DNA of 64,000 nt from Phylloscopus collybita (lineage: Eukaryota > Chordata > Aves > Passeriformes > Phylloscopidae). Positions 48,990-61,000 of this stretch are shown in pieces; position 1 is the first letter of the stretch; the number at the start of each line of letters is the position of its first letter. The DNA is taken from NCBI GenBank assembly GCA_027886175.1, contig JAJNNQ010000137.1, positions 34,520,001 through 34,584,000 of the forward strand, in the 5' to 3' direction. The translations under genes and the position numbers were made by a program. Below the pieces are notes generated by a model. It was given only the letters and a program-made list of their open reading frames with translations, had not been told where the DNA came from and ran no database searches.

Positions 48990-50181
48990 AACACAAACAA
49001 CCGTTTTTATTTTCAGTAATATGCATACATAATTACATACAAAATCAAAATGCAATCAAGTGTGTACAAATTTCAAATTGTTCTTATATAAAATTTTCAA
49101 ATTAAGTAGTATTAGAACCTGAAGGCATACACAAAGAACTAAGCTGCTTGCTAGCCAGTTATTTCCTCTACTTCACTTTAACTTGTCTGCATTGCTATAA
49201 AATTAGCTGTCAGTATAAATCACAAACACTTTACACTGTGACAATCATAATGCTATCAGTATCCCCAAAACAGGAAACTAAAATAAGAGGTAATTAAAAT
49301 ATCAAAATCAAGAAAAAACCCATTCTTTTGAGTTTACTAAAGAGATCACTAGTCCTAAATACCTGAGTTTGAAGTGGAGCTGGGGAACATCACTGGTTAA
49401 GGTGGCTGAATTTGCTTTTTCTAGAGAAGGTGAAATTGACACTAAACATAGATCTTAGTCTACAAGACAAGCATTCATATCAGTATAGCTGACAAACTGC
49501 AGTACTGTACACTCTGAACTCTGACAGTCATCTTGGCCAAAAACCTGTGGACAATGAACAAACCATAATGCTTTGCTTTTCTTAGGCTCCTGTTAGTTCT
49601 ACAGTTAAGGACACTCTATGTTAGTATCATTAGGAAATTAGAATTTTTAGGTATAAGGTTAAAAGCAGTAAGTAGTAAAAGTAACTCTTTGTTACAGTGC
49701 TGTGTTATGCTGACAATTCATACAGTAACATAAACACATAAACCACAGCTGCCCTTATGATAACTTGATAAAATAAAGCAACTGAGGTATTTGGTGAACA
49801 ACAGTACTGCCCCTGAATACTGTTCCAGGTCATAGTGCACGACTGCAGCAGAATACCTTGAAAAATGACACACAGGTTCCATAAAAAAATATTATCTCAG
49901 TGTCAAAAGGTGCCACTGTAAAAAACAGTAAAGCCTCACAAGGCTGTTTTAACAGAGTGAATTAAGACCTAACTCTCAAATATAAAGAACATTATTTTCA
50001 ACATCATCAGTTTAAATAATCATTTTCAATTGGGATGGCAAGTCCTAAACCTTGGGCTGTAACAATGGTAAGCGAAAGGATGCCGTGTGAAACCTACAAT
50101 CACCATTTTTAAAATGTACATTACAAGCTATACAAAATACATCATTTTACAGAATAGTTTCTATACAACAGGAAGGTGAGA
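48990..50181 (-). other. MDM1: MDM1 3' UTR
   Basis: About 1.19 kb of AT-rich unique sequence from the stop to an AATAAA on the minus strand (49006-49011), the first such signal after the stop. No repeat recognised. Confidence 0.55.
49006..49011 (-). terminator. Candidate MDM1 polyadenylation signal AATAAA
   Basis: First canonical AATAAA on the minus strand after the MDM1 stop. Confidence 0.5.
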
Positions 50182-50288
50182 TTATGCCTTGCCCCAGAAA
50201 TCCTTCCTCCTCTGAGCTCGTTCCAGTATCTGAGACGCAAGAGAACTAGATGCTGCTGAGCGAGCAGAAATCTGAGACAACCTGTCAT
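50182..50288 (-). CDS. MDM1: MDM1 terminal exon, with stop
   Basis: 34 codons plus TAA after acceptor CTTTCCCCACAG. Encodes DRLSQISARSAASSSLASQI and the conserved end RKDFWGKA. Confidence 0.97.
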
Positions 50289-51995
50289 CTGTGGGGAAAG
50301 CAAGAAGGGAAAAAGTAAATAGGAAGATTATACATACATATTCAAACACAGATGACATTTTTTGAATATTTTTATGCCCTCTTTCACAATGGATGCTAAA
50401 ACAGTACCACAATACACTTCAATTCAATTACTTTGCAAACTGACATGCTGGAGAAGAACCTCACAAGGAAGCCTCAAGTATGTTAGGTAAGTTTAAGAGA
50501 GTTACATGCCCATCTCTTGAGAAACTCCAGAATGAGACCCCTGTGTTCACCTGGGAATTGCCCAATTCTCCAAGTCATCTTGATCTTTACTCTCCTGTGT
50601 CAGAAGACCCCAGGAATTGCTCCTCTGCCATTGAAATCTATATAGGCTAAACTCTGGTAATAACATATTCTTAAAAGCAACCCACTGCTTCAAGCAAAGC
50701 AGACAACCTTAGAATAGTATGACTAAAATATTAGAACCCATGTTGCCAAAAAGAGTCCTTCTGTGCCAAATCCAGCTAGTGTCCAAAAGCTGCTAAAAGG
50801 AACGAGTCTTTTGAAGAAAACCGAAGTTTACCACAAAGACAAGACGAAGCAGGCTTTAGAAATATACTTTTGAAGGGTCTTCTTTTTGAATACAGGATGC
50901 ATTTCACACACAGTAAAACTCCTAAAACTAATCAGTCTTGATGTTGCTTGCCCGATAGAGCACATTTTAATTCTTTAACAGCATTATTAAAATGTTGCTA
51001 CAGGTCTGTCAAGATGCTCTGGACGAAAAGTTACATTAATTACCCATTCTCCTGCAATGGATTAGAAAGAACTGTATCACTAGCTTCCAGACCCCTCACC
51101 AACAAAACAAAAACAAAAACACAAAAACAAAACCAAAAAACAAACAAACAAACAAAAAACAACCACAAAAAAAAAATCAAAAAATCCAAGAAAAAATTCC
51201 TCAACTCAATCCAAACAGCACCAGTATTCTGTCAGTCTTTGAATTAACTTTTCAGTAGAGTTTCTAAATTCTTAAAATACAGTGATCCTAATAGCCTGTA
51301 AAAGGATCACACACTATAACTATATATAACAATATAACAGCTATATTTGCACGTATGAGAAACTGTGAACTGCACTTCTATAAACTGACATGTCATTGGA
51401 ATAACTCCCAGGCCTGTACCTGAACAAATATGGGCATAGAAAGTATCTGTGAGCTGGCACATTTCACCTCTTTGTGCAAGTTCATATACTATCATTCAGC
51501 TCACAGGGAAAAATAAAAAAGAAACAGCAGCTACAGCATTTAATCTGTGTGCAGCAAGCTGCAGAGTACTACAGAATTTTGCATGTTTTATGCAGTTGCA
51601 CAGAAGCTTGGCTGAACCACCTATCTGCACCACCTATATATCTTTCAGCCAACTGCAATGAGTAAAACAGAGAATCAGCCTGAACCTTGGTTAAAACCCA
51701 AGGAGCAAAGAAGCGCCAAGGGGTACAGAAACAAGCTTTTCGTTGAACTGGGGTATAACTATAAATAAACTGCAATCAGATATAGACCTGCTCTGCCCAT
51801 ACTCTGAGCTGAACCAAACACAGGTGATTGCAACTAGCACAGCACCACACCAAGCTCAACCTCAGACACCACACTAAGAAAAAGTGTATGGCAGATACAG
51901 TGCCTTTGGTTGACTCATGCTACTGAAAGAGTTTATTTGTGTCTGCCCACAAAAAGGCCAAGAAGATGCAGCTGTGCAATGGCTGCTCTCATAGA

Positions 51996-52031
<36 letters not shown>

Positions 52032-55000
52032 CAACATAAAAAAGGCCAAAACGGTAATTAGAATAGCAGCATGCCATGAGCACCCCTAACACACTGGGCA
52101 GAGGACAGGTAGGAAAATAAAAGTTAGAGGGATCATTTTAGGTTGCACATCTGGGGCTAAAGCTTCACATGCAAAACCTTTATCTTAAAGTTTGTGGTAC
52201 CTTTAAAGTTGCAACCAAAGTTGCTCCAGCTGCAATTTGGTCTGTGTTGCAGTTTCCTTTAGTTGCTATCAACACAAAGGCTTAAAAACATGTGGGCAGG
52301 AAACAATTTTAGGTATGGAACTAAGCAAGCTACAGTAACCATATGAAGAGCCACAATGGCCTATTAATTTTCAGGCACATTTAATGGTTTATTCACATTA
52401 CCCTATACCTTCATATTCATACTTCAGATTACTAAGTTTAACATGTTCAAATTATTTTGACGAAAATATGCTGCAGTTATTCAGGCAAACACATAAACAA
52501 GTATTACTGACTGCATTCAGAAACACGTCACATTCATGCAAGAGTAAAAATTTATTTACGTTACACACATGATTTACAATAATACTTTGGGACAAGAAAT
52601 ACCTTCATCATAACGGTTTCTTTCCCGAAGAGGCAAGTGCAAAGTTCTCACTTTTGGATTGCCAAGATTCCCTATGACAAAAGGTCAAGGGGCACAGTTT
52701 TGAATCATTTCAAAACAGACTAAGGATAATATTTCATTTTAGAACATTCAAAAATGTTGTAACATTATTTCCAAAACAAGAATAGCACAATAAATAGCAC
52801 ACATAAAAATTCTACCAGACTCCTTCACCCTAAGATAAGGTAAAATAATCTTGCTCCACTGCATTCTTCTCAAGACACCATCCTTTGGTACATGTTACAA
52901 GTCACTTACTGAACTGCACTCAAGGTGCAGAACTAGAAACCTGTACCAATTCTAATCTTTTTGAGGAAATTTTCTGCATTTCCCCTTCCCACTTAACCTG
53001 ACAACTGCTTGTTCTGTTCTAGAATAGAAACACTACTTTTTAGGTAACGTCTATAATCAAAAGACCAAGAATTGTGGGACTTTAAGCAGCTATGGCAAGT
53101 TTTTCTGGAATGGAGACTAAGGGGACAAGGAGTCTTTTCTTTATCAAATTTACATCCCCAATACCCTTAAACATTGTTAAAATTTTTTGAAATGCTTCAG
53201 TACAAATCCCTCCTCAGCCAAGAAAAAGTTTTTTCTCAATATCCAATAAATCTTCTAGAGATAGCTTTCTAGTTTCCTTATCCTGCAGAAATAATTTTAA
53301 GGAGCTTACCTCTCAGAAATCCACAACTCCTTTGAAATAATACTACATCTAAAGGTCCCACTTACACATTGCAGCTAGCAATTGCAGCTGGAAAAGTGTC
53401 ACACCATCCATTTGTGACTGCATTCAGTTGCAGCTTAAATATTAAAATTTAGAGCTGTTCACTCTATTCATGAGAATAATTTGTTCACCAAATTATTCTC
53501 ATGAGTAGTATTTATTGAAATTAATACAGCAAAATCAGACAACAAACTGATCACTGTAATACCGTGATATTAGTAAAGTCTGAAACTAAGGTGGATGTTG
53601 TGCACATTTCCTCAGCAAGACTGACCATATAGTTAAAAAGCTTTTGTTTAGAAACAATACATTCTTTGTAGATACTGTAAGGCAGCAAACTCAGCACCTC
53701 TTGGCCTGAGCACTGAACAGGAGTTCATTCACATCTTGCATCACTGTAACACAGACTTAATAAACAAAACCCACCATTATGCTGGAATTCTGGATCCTTA
53801 AGAGTCCCTTGAATACGATGAGAGGGACTCCAGCAAGGCACAGAGCAGCTTTTTGCTGACTTTGACTGCTCTTGATGGGCTGGAGCAAGAGGAACTTGGT
53901 CATCAGCAACCAGGTAAGGAGGCCACTGGTCCTGCCTAAGTGGCAGAGGATCCACAGTTCCCAGCCCAGCAGGTGCAGAGTTAAAGAGTGAAGTGGCTTC
54001 CACTTTCACATCAGGCTACAACATAATAGAAAGAAAAAAAAAAAAAAGAAGGATCAAAAAAAGCAGAAAGCCACAACATCACATATACAGATCCTCACAT
54101 ATGCAGCAAATGTTGACTTACACATTGTTATACTTCTCATGCAAGTACTAAAAGAAAAAGTATTCCAAGTTTGTGAGCACAAAGAAAATCTGTTCCTAAC
54201 AAAAAATGTTTAACATGGACTGAAAGTCATCTAATCAGGCCAAACCAAGAGCTTATTTTCTAAAATTGTCATGTTTTTAGATTTTACAACAACATAGCCA
54301 ATTTCTCATGCAATTGCATCTGCTTCTATTACAGAACTTACTACAGAGGATGTATGCAGTTAAAGGTTAGTTTCTCTTTGTAGAACACACTGCAAGCACA
54401 ACTTGACAAAAAACTATCAAAATTTTAAAGATAACAACTCCTAAATGTTTCTATATTTCTTTTAGTAACTCCGCAAGCTGCAAAGTAAAAGCAGCACAAA
54501 AGTAAAGGAAAGGAAAAGTGAAACTTATGGCACATTAACCCATCTTTTACATAAGCACCCAAGCTCTCCCTCTTGAATTTCTTCCAACTCAAGCAATCTG
54601 GACTTGTGCCCTACGTCAATGGCTACAATAACATCACGGGGAAATCCTACTTTTATTTTTTCTGTAAATGGATCCTGTGCATTTAGTCCAAGAAGCCAAA
54701 GTGAAGCACATCTAATCTCACTCCAGTAGTCTCAGCTCCTTTGTTTGACAACTCAAAAAGCTATTTATTCAGATATACCTTTTTTAGTCACAGATACTGA
54801 CAATTTCAAGACAGCAAGTAACAACTCAAGAAAAAATTTTCTTAAATAAATTATTCATCATTACTTAAAAAGCACATTTCTAGAATTCATAATGGTAAAT
54901 TTGTTTTCTGGCTTACCTGGAAGGACCTTTTTTTGGGAGAGTTTGTTGTTAAGTTTTGCTTTCTCTGAGGTGAAGATGAAGACTTGAATTTAGGAGCAGA

Positions 55001-58000
55001 CACTAGAACAGCACCTCCTATTGTACCGGAAAAGATGAAAAATGCCTTACTACATTAAATAACCTAACAAATTAATTCAACTATGTTTTTTTTTCTTTGG
55101 TTCTTGAAACACTGCTTTGCATTTAGAAGTCTTTTTACCAACAGCTGGGGCAGTGCGATTGTGATGAGTCTTCAGGGTTCCTGCAAGAGCTCTCAGCTTT
55201 GGCGTAGGATGCCTGCTGCCTCTCTTTGAGGATTCAGAAGAGTCTGACACAGCTGCAGAGGTGTTCAACACTAAGGCATTCTCACTGAAAAAAATGAGTA
55301 ATGATTAACAGATTAGCTAAGGAAGGACTCAGGAGTCTTGCACTCAAGCTTTCTCCAATCCATTCCTACAATGAAGCCTAAGGCAAGACAGTAAGGCCTT
55401 AACACCCCAACAGCCTGTAGCTAAAACATTTGCTTGCCAAGGGGAGTCTTGAATTCCAGCCCTTAAGCCTCAATTTCTGTATTTTGAACAGTCTCAAGCT
55501 ATAAATCCGGGTTCCCTCTGTCAGAAAAACCCTGAGTGTATTGCTGCACAATACAGAGGCTCAACAGGAGTTTTCCAGGAGCGCTGGAAAACTCTGAACC
55601 CAGAAAAACTTCGAACATGGTTGCTGCCTTAGAGGTGGGAGTGTGGGTTTGACATTCTTCCGTCAAATGTGGTGGAACTGAAGCCAAATATCCCAAAGTT
55701 ATATAACCACTATAGCCCCATGGTTATTAAATATACATGATAATATGATATAAATATATATATATATCATACAGTATATATGTATATATCATATACATCA
55801 GCACTATCACTTCAGTCTTCTGCCTCTAGGTGCATTTCAAAAGGAGGTGGCAGCATACCTACAATGTGGAGAAACCTGATTTTATCAGTACATGACAGAA
55901 ACATCTAGGCAAAGAATTCCTCATTTCTAGCTCTCAAGAAGGTGTAACATGTAAGCATTAAGCTGCTGGGCATGGCTGAGTCCAGCACATATCCCAGAAC
56001 ACACAGAGCCCCAATGCAGGATGACAGAAAATTGACAATGTCAATCAGAGACATCTATGAACTAGATTATCTCTAAAATTAATTTGAAACTTAGAAAGGT
56101 TTCTAGATAATGGTTTTGAAAGCCTGCATTTAATATCTGTTGGAGTCTAAGATCTCAATTTTTTTTGCCTGGGTTGAATACACAGTATTATCCCAAATGG
56201 AGACAATTACAGCTTCTTATTCTTATCTTTGATTCGCGCTGCAACACCAAAGATAAAATGCAATGAGGAATATAAAATGTTCTGACATGGTAGCTGACAT
56301 GGTTACAAGGGTCAAAGCTATTCAGAATTAGATGTCTATCAAACGAAAATACTGTTCTACAAAAAAAAGGTGTGCAAAACTTGCACAGTAAAAAGACAGA
56401 GACTTCTGAAACCAGATACAATCTGGATCTCTCAAATGTCAAATACAGTTCTATACATATAGTGAGCTGATCTCCCATTATTTGTATATACCCTCCACGT
56501 TTTCCCCACCTGTGCTTAGTAACATAATCACTGGTGATTACTGGGTATTAGTTATTTTTTTTCTCCTAAGTCCTTTACCTTTCTCCATGAAATTTTTTTA
56601 AGAAAAATAGATGCCTAAGTACAATATTAGCATATATCCTGTTCTATCAAATTCTACGCTGTCAACTTGGAGCAAATTGTGAGTTTTAATTTTCACTAAA
56701 CTTGGCTGCTGTGTAACGAACAGTCTGTTCTAAGAGGATACTGCATATTTCATAGTTTTGGAGAAAAATATTAGAATCATTCGTGAGTCTACAAATTTCT
56801 GTCTTGCAAGTTAGAAATGCAGTATATTAATGTTAGGTCCACTTCCATCAACCAGCTCAAGTGTTTTAAACCTTCTCACTCCTTATCATACTGTTCAACA
56901 CCGAAGTACTATCACACCAATTTACACTCTCTTAAATACAAAAACTATTTAACCTACAAATTTCTGACCTGTTAGAGGAAATACACACACATTAGAGGAA
57001 ATACACAAACACGCATACATATATATGTATACACATCCAAAAAATGTTCAGTTTTACCCTTCAGTTTTCTTATCTTCTTTGGCATCCTTACTGTTTTCCT
57101 CTGTTTGCTGGGCCGTGACTGCAGCCTGTTCATTTGGCTTTTCCTCCTCTTTCTCTTCTGTTGACTGTTGATTTTCCCTTTCTTCAGTACCTTCTTGTTC
57201 ACCCCAAACTAAACGTCTTTTGACTGGAACAGTTAAAGCATCTGACACGTCTTTCTTTGTGCTGTCCTGATGTGGTGGTTCTCTGGAGTAAGGTTGCTGT
57301 AGCACCTCAGGGCTTGGTGTATCCTCTTTTTCAGAAACACTGGGTAAGAAAGAACACAGCATTTTGTATCACTGATTTGCACAATATGGGTGTCTATATA
57401 GAATACATTCATCCAGTTCAGCTCTTTGCAAGAGGTGCAGCTCAGACATTAAAAAGTAGTACAGCTGACATGATGAATGGTTTAATTGTCACTGCAGTTT
57501 TATCTGATGTTTAATTACATCTCATTTTCAAATTAGATTTTATGAAAATTCTTTCTATATTACCATTTCCAAATATGCAATGCAAATTAGGGCTGTATTT
57601 TTAATTTAAACAGCATATTATGAGAAGTGCTCAAAAAAACAACTATTTCCAAACAAACCTATATTCAGCATTTTGCTCCGTTTCAAAGCTGCAGAATAAC
57701 AGGCAGGAATGATGATCTTACCTGGCAAGATCTAGTGCTCTGATGTTGTTGCTGATTCCTTCTTCTGAACTGGAAGTTGAGGACACATCCCAAAGACTGT
57801 TATTATCAGACAGGATCTGATTGAAATGGTATCGGGAGAAGTGTGTTCCCTCTATTCGTTGCCTGTAAGCCTTCGCTCTTTCTCGAAGCTCTCTCACCTA
57901 CACATCAAAGTTTCATAAGTTTTACAGCTGTTTAAACTTCACTATTAGGCTACTGTAAGTATTTGCATTAGCTACTGGCAGCTAGAAGAGAAAGGCAAGT

Positions 58001-61000
58001 TACTCATAATACAGGGCCAGCCACAGCACAAACATTGCATGCCACAGTAAATATAAGAGGAAAGCAAAAATAATATATTCAGTAAGCATATATTCAGTAA
58101 GCGTGTTTGAGCCATGAAGCCAAAGCAAAATTGTCAATTATTCATTCCATGAGCACAAAAATATATGCAGTAACTATATTTAGTGCTGGATTCTAGTTTT
58201 TCCATCAGCGCTCAGACACAGTGCCCCAAACACTGAAAGAGGAACTTGGATGCAACCAACCTCCATATACCACATGGAATTTAGGGTGTTTTGAGATGCC
58301 TAAAGAGAAGAATACAGAGTTATTTTTAAATTTCTTGGTTTTCCTCTCAACACTCAAGAGTGATATTGTTATTATCACCGCTGTAACTTTACTTCAGTCT
58401 AAGTAAGAAATTAAATACTAAAAATCTGTCAACATAGCTCTATGCTGCCTCCCTGAGATTCAATAAAAAACTCTCCAAAAAGTACAATCAGCATTGGCAT
58501 TCCATCAGATTTTTGCCAAGCTTGAGGAAATTTATTTAGATTTCTAAACATCAACACTCAAAAATACATTCCCCACTAATTTATGATATATTCAAATCAA
58601 CAGATCCATGTGTATGTGTAATACCGAGTTTGTATGCTGCAAACACTGCAAATGTCTCTAGCTACATAAATATCAGTGAAAAGTTAAGATTATCACAAGA
58701 ACTCTGGGTGTTACTGTATGCAAGACATAGTATCAAACTTATTCCTTTGAAGCCATCAGTAACTGCAAGAATGAAAAACAGTTCAGGTGTTAGTTTTACT
58801 CCAAAACAATAAAAGTGATAACCCCCCTCTTCAAACATTATATACCATCATTTTTACAGTTAAGACCATTTAAACACTTTCTGTCTTGTGTCCTTCACCC
58901 AAACACAATTAAAGTGCAGGGAGAAAAAGCAAAACCAAGAAGTTTATGCTTAAATTATTAAAAATAACTTTGTGATATTGTGTGAATTCTAACTAAAAAA
59001 TGGTCCACAGGAAATAAGTATTTTGTCGAAGAGCAAGAAAGTAATACTGACATCCTCTACCACATTTTCATAGCTTTTCTTTTTTATTTTCCCTTCATGA
59101 TAGATTTCACATCATTCCTCCTGCAAGGAACAGAGTTAGTGAGCTAAACTCAGCTAATCCCACTAAAAGTGACTGGATGCAGCAGATGGATATCCAACTA
59201 ACATCCCACAATTTGACCCACTAAACTCCCAAAGAATAGCTGATTAAAAATATATGCTTGTTATTTTCAAAGGAGAATTTAAAGTTTGATGTGCAAGTGA
59301 TTTACTGGATTACTTACTTTAACTAGAAGAATAAAAGATTAATTATGATAGCCAGAACAGAAGGAATGTAAATCCAGAGCAACAGGGTACCACAGGGGGA
59401 GGAAGAATACTAAGTCTCCAGTGAATTGTGAAGAAGTACAAAGGACAACCATCTCCTTCAGCAACTCAGCAGGCAGCATTAACTCAGCAGGACACAGGCC
59501 CTAGAGAGTCCTACTGCAATTATGAATTGCCCACATTAATTTTTCAGAAGCATAATTGCAAAAGACTTTTTTTTTTTGTTTGACTGCTGAAAAGCACCCT
59601 TAATAATAAAATGCAGAGAAGCAGCCTACAAGTAATCACTATGGCTAAGGTCACACCAGGATTCCATTATGGCATTTGCCTGTTTGGACTCAGAACTTTA
59701 GAAAGACTGCTTTGGACAGAAGGTCACCTGCGTGCCTTCTTTCTGGTTTCCTGCAATTCCCCTTTCAGCAAGAAAGCCTCTGCGCAAAAGTCCGGTGCAC
59801 TCAAAACATATCTTGACAGTGTGGGAAATCCTTGGTTTTTCATACACTCTAATTAAATGCCACATATAAAGTTTGACATCCATTCTCCACTTGCAGTCTC
59901 CCAATTCTTTTCTTCAACTGTACTGCAGTGACTCCTCCCAGCTGACTGTGCCACAAACACACTATGTCCCAAGACCCACTCTTTACCTGTCTACCATTCA
60001 ATTGCTCTTGAAGCTGGCACTGCTCCTTATTGGTTTGAATGTTTCATGATACAACATCAACAAATTAAAGTATTATGTGCCAGAAAAATTACATAATATT
60101 CTACAGAAACATTCAGTATACCACTTAGGCTGCATGCAACAGTTCACAACATTTTGCAAACTTAGTTACAGTAAATCTAATACATATATCAATGCATATA
60201 AAAACTAAAATATTGCTTCTTTTCAGTCCTCTAACATCCTCTTGAGGCTGTTTACACAGAATGGATTATCTCATGCATGTGTACACAAACTCTGACTATG
60301 AATCATCTTCAATATACTTTAAATATTGAGACCTATTTCTCAGGTATTTTGTATGTATTCTATAATTATTTACTTTGGCTAAAAGGAAAATTACTTGCTA
60401 GATTAAATCTAGTAAGAAAACATGAAACTGAAAGCTACCACACTACTCCTGTAATTCTCAGAGAACCTTATTTTCAAAGAGAACATCTATTCTCAAAGCC
60501 CAGCATCTAGAACTATTTCATCCAGTTCTACATTCCACATCACTGTGGACCAAACTGATGAGGAAATTTTTCTTCATTTTCCTCTGATTTTCATATTTCC
60601 AAGTATTTGCCACACATCATGGTGTCTCACAAAGGCTCCCTCTATCAGCTGGGAGAAGACTACATCAATACACTGAAATCAGAGAGGTGTAGAGAGAGCT
60701 CCAGCAGTTTCTTAGCACACTATTAATGGTTTTGATTTCCTTTGACTAACTCACAAATCCCACTTAATAACGCTAAGAAGCGTTGTGGTCTTGAAGCTAC
60801 CCAGCACTTTTACAGTTCTATGGTCAAATAGACCTCATATAGAGTATAATATGGATTGCAGTTTCTGAATAAACTACAAGAAAATACACTGACTGAAACT
60901 TGCAAGAAAAATTCTCTATGTTGTGTATGACAGAATTCACCTGACTGCTTTGAATGAATTTGTGCATGGGAAGCTAACAAACTGAGCCTGACTAACAAGC

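Noticed and set aside
54917..55271. Reading MDM1 exon E past its end into VGKKTSKCKAVFQ
   Set aside because: That is intron read-through. The donor GTTG|GTAAAA joins exon F and restores the conserved VGGAVLVS.
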